Part shown: positions 18,995-27,651 of the stretch, piece after piece
Position numbering within the stretch: the stretch's first letter is position 1
Layout of the letters: each line of letters starts with the position of its first letter
DNA from: Pseudotabrizicola sp.
GTDB taxonomy: Bacteria; Pseudomonadota; Alphaproteobacteria; Rhodobacterales; Rhodobacteraceae
Assembly: GCF_030656345.1 (NCBI RefSeq)
Contig: NZ_JAUSNR010000012.1
Location: forward strand, 62,001 to 126,000
Direction of reading: 5' to 3'
Length of the DNA stretch: 64,000 nucleotides
Position numbers and translations under genes: made by a program
Notes under the pieces: generated by a model
The model's database searches: none
The model's input: only the letters and a program-made list of their open reading frames with translations
Told to the model about the DNA's origin: nothing

Positions 18995-19783
18995 TCAGCT
19001 GCTTGCGGCCAGTATCGCGCGGGCGCGGACCCGGACCGGTTCATCCACCATCTCGCCATCCAGTGTCACCGCGCCATCGCCCGACGCCAGCACGCGGTGC
19101 GCCCAGTCAGTTTCCGCGGGCGAAGGCCCAAGCGCGGCGCGGATCGCCGCGATCTGGCGCGGGTGGATGCACAGCTTGCCCGTCATCCCCAAGGTGCGGG
19201 CGTGCCCGGCGTCGGCCTGGCTGATAGCGGGATCGTCCAGCACCACCGTCACCCCGTCAATGGGAGCGTCGATACGCGCAAGCCGCGAGGCCAGCACCAG
19301 TTCCAGCCGCACCGGAAGCAGGATGTCATGGGTATGCGCACAGCCCAGATCGGCGCAGAAGTCGATGCTGCCAAACGCCAGCCGCACCACACCCGGAGCC
19401 GCCGCAATGGCGCGCGCCTGCGCCAACCCCAGCGCCGTCTCGACCAGCGCGATCACCGGCTTGCCCGTAAGACGGGCGACGGCGGCGCAGGCGGCGGGGT
19501 CTTCGGCTTTTGGCAACATGACAGCCGCCAGCGGCAACCCGGCCACCGCCGCCAGATCATGCATATGCCACGTCGTACCAATTGCATTGACGCGCACGAT
19601 CACCGGCAAGCTGGTGAAATCACAGCGCAGGGCGCCCCGCGCGCTGTCTTTGTCTTTGGCAGCGATCGCATCTTCCAGATCAAGGATCACAGCATCTGCC
19701 CCGGACAGGGCGGCTTTGGCAAACCGCTCGGGCCGGTTGGCCGGCACAAACAGCGGACAGCGGATTGCGCCGATGTCTACCAT
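18995..19783 (-). CDS. CitE-like CoA-ester lyase (HpcH/HpaI family)
   Basis: 262 residues, a single TIM-barrel domain. Visible motifs: PLFVPANRPERF (CoA-binding N-terminal block), AVILDLEDA with metal-ligand Glu/Asp, VIVRVNAIGT, VIALVETALGL with the second metal Glu, and GKLCIHPRQIAAI at the C terminus. Relatives split citramalyl-CoA or malyl-CoA. It is the last gene of a CaiB-MaoC-CitE run, the same trio used to degrade itaconate (transferase, hydratase, (S)-citramalyl-CoA lyase), so citramalyl-CoA to acetyl-CoA plus pyruvate is the favoured reaction. The start overlaps the MaoC stop by seven bases. Confidence 0.85.
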   Translation of the reverse strand: MVDIGAIRCPLFVPANRPERFAKAALSGADAVILDLEDAIAAKDKDSARGALRCDFTSLPVIVRVNAIGTTWHMHDLAAVAGLPLAAVMLPKAEDPAACAAVARLTGKPVIALVETALGLAQARAIAAAPGVVRLAFGSIDFCADLGCAHTHDILLPVRLELVLASRLARIDAPIDGVTVVLDDPAISQADAGHARTLGMTGKLCIHPRQIAAIRAALGPSPAETDWAHRVLASGDGAVTLDGEMVDEPVRVRARAILAASS

Positions 19784-20619
19784 TCCGCCCGGGCCTCCAT
19801 CGCGATGGCCCCGTCCGCGCGCCGGACCCAGAGCCGTAATGCCCCTGAATCTTCGTCGGCGTTCAGCGTGAAATCATCGGTATCGAACACGGGCGACAGA
19901 TTGCGAAAGCTGAAGCGGGCCGGGCGCTTGCCACGCAACTCCTGAGCGTAGAGCACGAGCATCGTGGCCTGCATCGGCCCGTGGACCACCAGACCGGGAT
20001 AGCCTTCCACATCCCGCGCATAGGCCAGATCATAGTGGATGCGGTGCCCGTTGAATGTCAGCGCGGAATAGCGGAACAGCAAAGGCGCAGACGGGGTGAC
20101 GCTGCGGTGAAAGGCACCCATCGGGGTGGCTGCCGGGCCGGGCACGCTGGCAGCGCCGGGCGGGTCCGCCGCGCGGTAGACGATGTCTTGTCTCTCGCGG
20201 ATCACGGCGCGCGCACCGCTGTAGATCGCATGATCGACGGTCACAAAGCACAGCGCCCCGCTGCGGCCTTCTTTCAGCGTCACATCCCGGATGTTGGAAA
20301 CCCTGCGCAGCACCTCGCCAACCCGGATATCATCGGTGAATTCCAGCGCTCCACCCGCCCACATGCGGCGCGGCAGGGGCACAGGCGGCAAAAAGCCGCC
20401 CCGTGCGGGATGTCCATCTGGGCCTAAGGATGCGGTGGGCAGGCTGGGTTGCGCAAGGCACAGGTGCAGCATCGGCGGCGCAACGGCTCCGGGCACAACA
20501 GCCCCTGTCCGGTCAAATGTCGCGTTGTAGCGCTGGACCAGCGCCACGGTGACCACTTCTGCCGCCTGTTCCGTGCGCCCGATCCACTGGCGCAGGTGAT
20601 CAATGTCCAGAGCTGTCAT
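19777..20619 (-). CDS. MaoC-like enoyl-CoA hydratase (mesaconyl/itaconyl-CoA hydratase type)
   Basis: 280 residues with two hot-dog folds. The C-terminal one carries the hydratase-2 motif FNGHRIHYDLAYARDVEGYPGL with the Asp/His dyad, followed by VVHGPMQATML. The N-terminal one has MWAGGALEF and is degenerate, as in FAS1-like dehydratase/mesaconyl-C4-CoA hydratase. It would hydrate a C5 dicarboxylyl-CoA made by the CaiB enzyme, whose stop it overlaps by four bases, to citramalyl-CoA for the lyase. Confidence 0.85.
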   Translation of the reverse strand: MTALDIDHLRQWIGRTEQAAEVVTVALVQRYNATFDRTGAVVPGAVAPPMLHLCLAQPSLPTASLGPDGHPARGGFLPPVPLPRRMWAGGALEFTDDIRVGEVLRRVSNIRDVTLKEGRSGALCFVTVDHAIYSGARAVIRERQDIVYRAADPPGAASVPGPAATPMGAFHRSVTPSAPLLFRYSALTFNGHRIHYDLAYARDVEGYPGLVVHGPMQATMLVLYAQELRGKRPARFSFRNLSPVFDTDDFTLNADEDSGALRLWVRRADGAIAMEARAEW

Positions 20620-21716
20620 GCGGTTTTCCCCTGCAATGCGGGAACCGGCCCATAGGTGCGGGGCTGGCCCGCAAAGATTGCGGCCGGCTCGGGAATGCTG
20701 ACCGGCCCGTTCGGTGTCTCCACGGTGACGCGGCGCAAATGCGGATGCTGCGACAGCCCTGCCATGTCATTGACCGATGCAAAGGCCACTCCGGCCCGCA
20801 AGATCGCCCCGGTCGCCTGACCCAGATCACGGCGCAAGAATGCCGTCGCCACCAGCGCATCGGTTTCACTGCGGTTGGCCACGCGCGCAACATTGCTGGC
20901 AAAGCGCGGATCGGTGGCCATGTCCGGGGCCTCAAGGAAATGGGTGGCGAAACCCTGCCATTCGCGGTCATTCTGGATGGCGATCAGCACCTGCGCCCCG
21001 TCCTTGCACGAAAACACGCCATAAGGCGCAATGGACGGGTGCGCCAGACCAACCCGGCGGGGGGTCTTGCCACCCTCGTGGTTCAGCAGCGGCACGGTCA
21101 GCCAGTCGGCCATCACATCAAACATCGAGATCGAGATATCGGCCCCCCGCCCCGTAATCCCGCGCTGGATCAGGGCCTCCAGAATGGCAGCATGCGCGGT
21201 GGCCCCGGTTGCGATATCCACGATGGAAATGCCAACCCGCGCCGCCTGATCGGGCCCGCCGGTAATCGAACACAGACCCGATTCCGCCTGAATCAACAGA
21301 TCATAGGCCTTGCGGTCAGCCATCGGCCCGGTTTCGCCATAGCCTGATATCGCGCAAGAGATCAGCCGGGGGTAATCGCTCGCAAGACGGTCCGCGCCAA
21401 ACCCCAGCCGCGCCAGCGCACCGGGCTTCAGGTTCTGCACCAGCACATCGGCCCCCGCCAGCAACTCAGCCAGCATGGCTTTGTCAGCGGGTCTGGTCAG
21501 ATCGGCCACCACTGTTTCCTTGCCCCGGTTCAGCCAGACAAAATAGCTGGATTGCCCAAGCGCCACGTCATCATAGCCCCGGGCGAAATCGCCCTCGGGC
21601 CGTTCGATCTTGATCACCCGCGCGCCCGCATCCGCCAGACGCGAGGTCGCAAAGGGGGCAGCCACCGCCTGTTCGATGGCAATGACGGTCAGACCTGCAA
21701 GCGGCAACGCCATCAA
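20616..21716 (-). CDS. CaiB/BaiF-type (family III) CoA-transferase
   Basis: 366 residues. Family marks: an N-terminal GLTVIAIEQAVAAPFAT block, VIKIERPEGDFAR, NRGKETVVADL and the catalytic Asp in KAYDLLIQAESG (about residue 147). Such enzymes move CoA between dicarboxylates (succinyl-CoA as donor is common) without a ping-pong burst. Its ATG overlaps the stop of the acyl-CoA dehydrogenase gene by four bases. In this operon it probably activates the C5 dicarboxylic acid. Confidence 0.9.
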   Translation of the reverse strand: MMALPLAGLTVIAIEQAVAAPFATSRLADAGARVIKIERPEGDFARGYDDVALGQSSYFVWLNRGKETVVADLTRPADKAMLAELLAGADVLVQNLKPGALARLGFGADRLASDYPRLISCAISGYGETGPMADRKAYDLLIQAESGLCSITGGPDQAARVGISIVDIATGATAHAAILEALIQRGITGRGADISISMFDVMADWLTVPLLNHEGGKTPRRVGLAHPSIAPYGVFSCKDGAQVLIAIQNDREWQGFATHFLEAPDMATDPRFASNVARVANRSETDALVATAFLRRDLGQATGAILRAGVAFASVNDMAGLSQHPHLRRVTVETPNGPVSIPEPAAIFAGQPRTYGPVPALQGKTA

Positions 21717-22876
21717 AAGCTCCTTGGCAGGCCAAGAACATGCTCGGCAATGTAGGACAGGATCAGGTTGGTTGAAATCGGGGCGACCTGATACAGCCGG
21801 GTTTCGCGGAACTTGCGCTCGATGTCATATTCGCAGGCAAAGCCGAAACCACCGTGAAATTGCAGACAGGCGTTCGCGGCTTCCCAACTGGCCTTGGCGG
21901 CCAGATATTTCGCCATATTCGCCTGCGCGCCGCATTCCTGATTGGCATCAAACAGACGACAGGCCTCATAGCGCATCAGATTGGCGGCCTCGATTTCTAT
22001 ATAGGCCTCGGCGATGGGGAACTGCACGCCCTGGTTCTGGCCGATGGGGCGGCCAAACACGTTGCGCTCAGTGACATACTTGCTGACCCGTTCGGTGAAC
22101 CAGTAGCCATCCCCGATGCATTCCGCCGCAATCAGAGCGCGTTCAGCGTTCAGGCCGGTCATGATGTACTTGAACCCTTTGCCCTCTTCGCCGATCAGGT
22201 TTTCTTCCGGGATTTCAAGGTTGTCAAAGAACAGCTCATTCGTTTCGTGGTTCACCATGTTCAGAATCGGGCGCACCTGCATGCCGGTTTTCATCGCCGC
22301 TTTGATATCGACGATAAAGATCGACAGACCTTCGGATTTCCGGGCGACATCTGCCAGCGGCGTGGTGCGGGCAAGCAGGATCATCAGATCCGAATGCTGC
22401 ACCCGGCTGATCCAGACCTTTTGGCCGTTGATGACGTATCTGTCGCCTTTCTTGACGGCGGTGGTCTTGATCTTGGTGGTGTCGGTGCCGGTCGTCGGCT
22501 CGGTCACGCCCATGGATTGCAGCCGCAATTCGCCACTGGCAATCTTGGGCAGATAGAACTGGCGCTGCGCTTCGGACCCGTGCCGCACCAGGGTGTTCAT
22601 GTTGTACATCTGCCCGTGGCAGGCGCCCGAATTTCCGCCTGACCGGTTGATTTCCTCCATGATGACAGAGGCTTCGGTCAGACCCAAGCCCGACCCGCCG
22701 TATTCCTCGGGGATAAGTGCCGCCATCCAGCCCGACCGGGTCAGCGCCTCGACAAAATCTTCCGGATAGCCGCGCGCCTCGTCGATCTTGCGGTGGTATT
22801 CGTCGGGAAAAGTGGCGCACAGCGCGCGCACCGCATCGCGGATGTCCTGGTAGGCATCGGGTTTTGTCTTGATCAT
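21713..22876 (-). CDS. Acyl-CoA dehydrogenase family flavoprotein
   Basis: 387 residues, normal length, with N-terminal helical, middle beta (MGVTEPTTGTD, VWISRVQHSD) and C-terminal helical domains. The usual catalytic Glu of the IYEGT motif is not there: the matching stretch reads LYQVAPIST. A Glu in GLNAERALIA fits the position used by isovaleryl-CoA dehydrogenase. It ends four bases into the CaiB gene, so it should act on the same pathway, for example oxidising a saturated C5 dicarboxylyl-CoA. The 141 bases before it, up to the MmgE/PrpD stop, show no clear promoter. Confidence 0.88.
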   Translation of the reverse strand: MIKTKPDAYQDIRDAVRALCATFPDEYHRKIDEARGYPEDFVEALTRSGWMAALIPEEYGGSGLGLTEASVIMEEINRSGGNSGACHGQMYNMNTLVRHGSEAQRQFYLPKIASGELRLQSMGVTEPTTGTDTTKIKTTAVKKGDRYVINGQKVWISRVQHSDLMILLARTTPLADVARKSEGLSIFIVDIKAAMKTGMQVRPILNMVNHETNELFFDNLEIPEENLIGEEGKGFKYIMTGLNAERALIAAECIGDGYWFTERVSKYVTERNVFGRPIGQNQGVQFPIAEAYIEIEAANLMRYEACRLFDANQECGAQANMAKYLAAKASWEAANACLQFHGGFGFACEYDIERKFRETRLYQVAPISTNLILSYIAEHVLGLPRSF

Positions 22877-23017
22877 CGCAAACCTCTGGTTCAGTGTCGC
22901 AGCCCACCCGGGGCGGGGTCAGGCACCACGTTTCGCCGACAGGTCCACACGTCAACCGATTGCCCCGGTCTATGATCCATGCCGAACGGTTATAGGCCCG
23001 CAGCTTCGGGCGGTTGG

Positions 23018-24373
23018 TTATTGCAAATGCTGCACCACAGACACCGCACGGCCCAGACCGTGCAGCCGGGCCAGCCAGCCATCGCAGGCGGTGTTCAACA
23101 CCGGCCCCGCCAGCGTGCGGAACTTCAGATCCAGCGCGGCGGTATCGGGAAAGGTTTCAGGCTCGCCCGACGGATCTTGGATGCGCAAGACGTGGGTTTG
23201 CCCCCGGACCGTGACCGACAGCACGGCCCCGAACGGATGGCGCAGCCCTTCCAGCGAGGCGTCTTGCCGGACATCGACCCGCGCGGCTACTGCGTCGGCA
23301 TCAGCAGTGCCCAACAGGTCATAGTCGTCCCAGCCAAAACGCCCGCGCAACAGGGCAACAGCCGCCGCGAAAGGCATGGAAAACTGACCATCGACGATCG
23401 AGCGCGCCTTGCGTTTGGCCTCGATCGGGGCCCCGACCAGCGCAACCCCGTTGCGGTGCAGGCCCACTGTGATGGCGTCAATGTCCTGTGCGGACCAGCC
23501 ATGCTGCGCGCGCAAGGCCAGAATGCCGTCCACCGCAGCATGGGTATAGCGGCAGGCGGGGTAAGGTTTGACCCCGATCCGCAGCGTTTCCCAGACCTGC
23601 CCCAGACCGTCCAGCAGCTTATCGGGCTGCGGGGCGTCGCTGTAACCTTGCAGGAAGCCGTGCTTTCCCTCGATGGCCTGTGACGCACCTTTGAACCCTC
23701 CGGCGGCAAGGGTGGCGGCCATCAGCCCCTTCATCGCCGCCTCTCCGACCTGATATCGCTTGTTCCACGCCCCGTTTTCCAGAAACTGAAGCGACCCGGA
23801 CGCCTGACTTGCCGCAATGCCGAACGCCGACTCCATCCCGGCCGCATCAAGTCCCAGCAGGCGCCCCGCAGCCGCCGCAGCCCCGAATGTTCCAGCGGTG
23901 GCTGTCGGATGAAATCCGCGCGCGTAATGGGCGGTGGGGTCCAGTGCCATGCCAAGCCTGCAGCAGGTTTCAAACCCGATGACAACCGCCGTCAGAAATT
24001 CGGCCCCGGACGCCCCGGTCAGTTCTGCCGCCGCCAAGGCCGCAGGAACCACCGGCGCGCTGGGGTGCAAAGAGCTGTCAGCATGGGTGTCGTCGAAATC
24101 CAGCGAATGTCCGAAGGTGCCGTTCAGCAACGCCGCCGTTGCCGCGCCGTAACGCCGGTTCAGCCCGAACACCGTACAGGGTCCATCCCCGGCAAAGCCA
24201 AGCCGTTCCACCATGGCCAGCACCGCAGGCGTGGAATCTGCCTCCTGCGCCGCGCGGATGGCCGAGCCTATCAGGTCAATCGCCAGAATATTCGCGCGGT
24301 CCGTGACGGTTGCGGGGATATCGGCGCAGGATGTGCCGACCGCGAAATCTGCAAGGCGGGCTGTCAGTGTCAT
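23018..24373 (-). CDS. MmgE/PrpD family protein (2-methylcitrate dehydratase/cis-aconitate decarboxylase fold)
   Basis: 451 residues, whole-family length. The active-site stretch LDFDDTHADSSLHPSA (about residue 91) keeps the Asp, Thr and His that are conserved in PrpD and in the itaconate-forming enzyme IRG1/CAD, and KPYPACRYTHAAVDG (about residue 286) supplies another conserved His. Family members dehydrate 2-methylcitrate, decarboxylate cis-aconitate or have unknown roles. It is the first gene of the minus-strand run with the dehydrogenase, CoA-transferase, hydratase and lyase, so it may feed or isomerise a C5/C6 acid. Confidence 0.87.
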   Translation of the reverse strand: MTLTARLADFAVGTSCADIPATVTDRANILAIDLIGSAIRAAQEADSTPAVLAMVERLGFAGDGPCTVFGLNRRYGAATAALLNGTFGHSLDFDDTHADSSLHPSAPVVPAALAAAELTGASGAEFLTAVVIGFETCCRLGMALDPTAHYARGFHPTATAGTFGAAAAAGRLLGLDAAGMESAFGIAASQASGSLQFLENGAWNKRYQVGEAAMKGLMAATLAAGGFKGASQAIEGKHGFLQGYSDAPQPDKLLDGLGQVWETLRIGVKPYPACRYTHAAVDGILALRAQHGWSAQDIDAITVGLHRNGVALVGAPIEAKRKARSIVDGQFSMPFAAAVALLRGRFGWDDYDLLGTADADAVAARVDVRQDASLEGLRHPFGAVLSVTVRGQTHVLRIQDPSGEPETFPDTAALDLKFRTLAGPVLNTACDGWLARLHGLGRAVSVVQHLQ

Positions 24374-24817
24374 ATGTCTCTCGGGCTTGGGTCAGTGGAT
24401 CATGCCAGAATGACGGGACTGCCGGGTGTTGCCCAATGCCAAAATCTTAGCCCTGCCATAGCCAAGTTCTATCGACCGTCCCCGCTGCCCGGACTGCGGC
24501 ACGACCTGCAAGGCGCTCAGAATATTGCTTCCATTTCAGTTGCTAACGTTAACTAATGCGGGAAAGATCCCCGCTTGTGCCATACAGATTGCACTGATGC
24601 CGGGGACGCCCATAACGAATTCACATACCAGCCTTTGTTAATCTGGAATGTCGGATGGTCTCTGCGTTCTGTATTCAGAAAGGCATGGGCGGAGTTTCGG
24701 AGGAGAAACGCCCCGCAGCCAGGCGCGACACGACCATGATGCGCATCGTCACCAAAGCCGACTTCGGCGGGCGGGCCTGCACCGAAGCCAGTATGATTAA
24801 TGATCGGGGAGGATCAG
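24374..24817. other. Divergent intergenic region between MmgE/PrpD and liv operons
   Basis: This 444-base gap must hold the promoters of both operons. An inverted repeat ATAG-N7-CTAT (24458-24472) has the form of a LysR-type box, and an 8-bp palindrome TAACGTTA lies at 24544-24551. An open stretch 24655-24810 is out of frame with the binding-protein start and shows no homology. No regulator gene is adjacent; the nearest is the LysR gene at 30918. Confidence 0.4.
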
Positions 24818-26029
24818 ATGACTCAATTTTCACGTCGTATGTTCATGGGAACTGTTGCGGCTGCCGCAGGGGTTTCGGCGCTTCCGGCCTTTGCACAAAG
24901 CAGGCCCGTCAAGATCGGCGTTCTGGCCGACTTCAGCGGGATCTACACCGATCTGATGGGCCCGAACGGCGTTGTCTGTGTGGAACAGGCGATTGCGGAT
25001 ATCGCCCCCGGATTCCCGGTCGAAGTGGTGTTTGGCGATCACCAGAACAAGGCCGACATCGGGGCGGGTATTGCCCGTCGCTGGTTCGACACCGATGGCG
25101 TTGACATGCTGATCGCGGGCCCGAACTCTGCCGTGGGTCTGGCCGCCAGTGCGATTGCCTTTGAAAAAAACAAACCCTGTCTGGGCGTCGCCGTCACCGC
25201 GACCGACTTTACCGGCACGCAATGCAACCCGAACACCATCAACTGGACCTATGACGGCTATATGCTGTCCAAGGCAGTGGCGACCGAAACCGTCCGCGCC
25301 GGTGGCAAGAAGTGGTATTTCATCACCACCGACAACGCCTTTGGCCACTCGCTTCAGGCCGAGGCAACCGCCTTTATTGAGGCGGCCGGCGGCGAAGTCG
25401 TCGGCCACTCGGCCTACCCGATCGGCATGACCGATTTCGCCAGCTTCCTGCTTGCGGCACAGTCCTCGGGCGCGGATACGCTGGGTCTGGCGCTTGGCGG
25501 TACCGACCTTCTCGCCTGCCTGAAGCAGGCGACGGAGTTTGGCGTCACCGACACGATGAAAACGGCGGCCTTTGTCGTTTTCCTGAACGACCTGCATGCC
25601 GCCGGTCTGGACACCATGCGCAACCTGTTGTTCACAAACAGCTTCTACTGGGATCTGAACGACACCACCCGCGCCTGGACAGACCGCGTGCTGCCAAAGC
25701 TGGGCGGCTCGTATCCGGGCATGGTCCATGCGGGCTGCTATGCCGTGACGGCGCATTACCTCAAGGCCCTGGCGTCCCTGGGTGTGGACGCTGCACGTGC
25801 TGACGGTGCCGCCGTTGTGGCCGCGATGAAGGCAATGCCGACCCAGGACGACGCCTTCGGGGCGGGCCGCATTCTGGCCAATGGCCGCGCCGAACTGCCT
25901 GCCTATCTGTTGCAGGCCAAAGCGCCCGAGGAAAGCACAGCGCCCTGGGATCTGTGCAAGGTCATCTCGACCATGCCGGCGGTTGAAACCGTTCGCCCGG
26001 TTGAAGAAACCGGTTGCAGCATCGTCTGA
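24818..26029 (+). CDS. ABC importer solute-binding protein, branched-chain amino acid type (LivK-like)
   Basis: 403 residues from the ATG at 24818, which has GGGGAGG eight bases upstream; an in-frame ATG at 24800 lies ahead of that site. The N terminus SRRMFMGTVAAAAGVSALPAFA is a Tat-type signal (twin Arg plus hydrophobic stretch), cut near residue 27. Leucine-binding-protein blocks follow: VKIGVLADFSGIY, VEVVFGDHQNKADIGAGIAR and YFITTDNAFGHS. Proteins of this class bind amino acids, amides, urea or aromatic and other organic acids, so the ligand is open. A hairpin follows (26045-26074). Confidence 0.92.
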   Translation: MTQFSRRMFMGTVAAAAGVSALPAFAQSRPVKIGVLADFSGIYTDLMGPNGVVCVEQAIADIAPGFPVEVVFGDHQNKADIGAGIARRWFDTDGVDMLIAGPNSAVGLAASAIAFEKNKPCLGVAVTATDFTGTQCNPNTINWTYDGYMLSKAVATETVRAGGKKWYFITTDNAFGHSLQAEATAFIEAAGGEVVGHSAYPIGMTDFASFLLAAQSSGADTLGLALGGTDLLACLKQATEFGVTDTMKTAAFVVFLNDLHAAGLDTMRNLLFTNSFYWDLNDTTRAWTDRVLPKLGGSYPGMVHAGCYAVTAHYLKALASLGVDAARADGAAVVAAMKAMPTQDDAFGAGRILANGRAELPAYLLQAKAPEESTAPWDLCKVISTMPAVETVRPVEETGCSIV

Positions 26030-26044
26030 TCGCGCGTCATCACT

Positions 26045-26074
26045 GGCCCCCAGCCACATCTGCAGCTGGGGGCC
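26045..26074 (+). terminator. Intercistronic hairpin between livK-like and livG-like genes
   Basis: A perfect 10-bp stem GGCCCCCAGC/GCTGGGGGCC with a 10-base loop begins 15 bases after the binding-protein stop. No T-run follows, and the ATPase gene begins 45 bases later. Confidence 0.6.
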
Positions 26075-26119
26075 GCCGCTGTGCGGTGGTCCGTCCGCCG
26101 GTCATGAACGGAGTTTCAT

Positions 26120-26938
26120 ATGAGCAAAGCCCCGCAGGCCCAGGGGGCCGCCCCCCTGTCCGGGCGGCCGGCATCGTCACGTGATGATACGGTACCCGTG
26201 CTGTCCGCCCGTGGCATCAGCAAACACTTTGCTGGATTTCATGCGGTCAAAGACGTGGATCTTGATATCTGTCACGGCGAAGTGCACGCCCTGATCGGCC
26301 CAAACGGCGCAGGAAAAACCACCGTTTTCAACCTGCTGACCAAATTTATGCAACCGACGTCCGGCACCATCCTGCTGATGGGGCGCGATGTGACATCCTT
26401 TGCCCCGGCCAAGCTGGCGCAGCTTGGCATGGTGCGGTCTTTCCAGATCTCGGCGATATACCCCAACCTGACGGTGCTGGAAAACCTGCGCATCGCCCTG
26501 CAGCGGCCAGCGGGTCTTGCGCATCAGTTCTGGCGGCCGTTGTCGGCGCTGGACGTGCTCGATGCCCGCGCGATCGCGCTGATCGACCGTGTCGGCCTGT
26601 CGGATGCGCGCGACGCCCAGGCGGGCAGCCTGTCCTATGGCCGCAAGCGCGTTCTGGAAATTGCGACAACGCTGGCGCTGGATCCAAAGGTGCTTTTGCT
26701 GGACGAACCCATGGCTGGCATGGGCCAGGAGGATGTGGCCCGCGTGGCCGATATCGTGCGCAGCATCGCCCGGGATTGCGCGGTGCTGATGGTCGAACAC
26801 AACCTGAAAGTGGTCGCAGATCTTTGCCACCGCGTAACCGTGCTGCAACGCGGCGAGGTGCTGGTTTCAGGCGACTACGCCACCGTTTCCGCCGACGCGC
26901 GCGTGCGCGAAGCCTATATGGGGACTGATGATGAGTGA
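26120..26938 (+). CDS. ABC importer ATPase (LivG-like)
   Basis: 272 residues. Walker A GPNGAGKTTVFN, signature LSYGRKRVLEIA (the LSYG form is usual in LivG), Walker B VLLLDEPMAGMG and switch VLMVEHNLKVV are visible. There is a polar N-terminal extension of about 30 residues before the ABC domain. The next ATPase gene starts inside its last codons (11-base overlap). Both ATPases drive the LivH/LivM-like channel. Confidence 0.93.
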   Translation: MSKAPQAQGAAPLSGRPASSRDDTVPVLSARGISKHFAGFHAVKDVDLDICHGEVHALIGPNGAGKTTVFNLLTKFMQPTSGTILLMGRDVTSFAPAKLAQLGMVRSFQISAIYPNLTVLENLRIALQRPAGLAHQFWRPLSALDVLDARAIALIDRVGLSDARDAQAGSLSYGRKRVLEIATTLALDPKVLLLDEPMAGMGQEDVARVADIVRSIARDCAVLMVEHNLKVVADLCHRVTVLQRGEVLVSGDYATVSADARVREAYMGTDDE

Positions 26939-27647
26939 TCAGAACGGGCAACCGCTGTTGCGGGTCCGCGGGCTGGAGGCCTGGTACGGCGAAAGCCAGG
27001 CGCTGCACGGCGTTGATTTCGACATTTACCCCGGTGAGACGGTGTCCTTTCTGGGCCGCAACGGCGTGGGCAAGACGACCACCTTGCGCGCGCTTTTGGG
27101 CATCACGTCGGCCCGCAAAGGGCAAATCACCCTGAATGGCCGCGACATGATGAAGGTTCCGCGCCACCGCGTCGCCGCCTGCGGTTTTGGCTATGTACCA
27201 GAGGAACGCGGCATCTTTGCCACCCTTACGGTCGAAGAGAACCTGATGCTGCCCCCCGTGGTGGCCGAAGGCGGGATGCCGATCAGCGAAATCTACGCGC
27301 TGTTTCCCAATCTGGAAGAACGCCGCACCTCGCAAGGCACCAAACTGTCAGGCGGCGAGCAGCAGATGCTGGCCATTGCCCGCGTGCTGCGTACCGGGGC
27401 GCGAATGATCCTGATGGACGAACCGACCGAGGGTCTGGCCCCGGTGATCGTGCAACGCATCGGCGAGATCTTACTGGACCTGAAAAAGCGTGGCCTGACC
27501 GTGCTTCTGGTCGAGCAGAATTTTCGCTTCGCGGCAAAGGTGGCTGACAGGTTCTACGTGATGGATCACGGCCAGATTGTCGAAGGCTTTGCCACATCCG
27601 AATTGCCGGCGCATCGCGCGCGGCTGAATGAACTTCTGGGGGTCTGA
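26928..27647 (+). CDS. ABC importer ATPase (LivF-like)
   Basis: 239 residues, typical LivF length. Walker A GRNGVGKTTTLRALLG, the VPEERGIFATLTVEENL block, signature LSGGEQQMLAIAR and Walker B MILMDEPTEGLAP are present. Two adjacent ATGs (26928 and 26931) could start it. Partner of the LivG-like ATPase. Confidence 0.93.
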   Translation: MMSDQNGQPLLRVRGLEAWYGESQALHGVDFDIYPGETVSFLGRNGVGKTTTLRALLGITSARKGQITLNGRDMMKVPRHRVAACGFGYVPEERGIFATLTVEENLMLPPVVAEGGMPISEIYALFPNLEERRTSQGTKLSGGEQQMLAIARVLRTGARMILMDEPTEGLAPVIVQRIGEILLDLKKRGLTVLLVEQNFRFAAKVADRFYVMDHGQIVEGFATSELPAHRARLNELLGV

Positions 27648-27651
27648 GACC

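Noticed and set aside
23018..24373. Naming the MmgE/PrpD protein as cis-aconitate decarboxylase or 2-methylcitrate dehydratase
   Set aside because: The active-site residues seen are shared by several functions in the family and no prpB/prpC genes are nearby.
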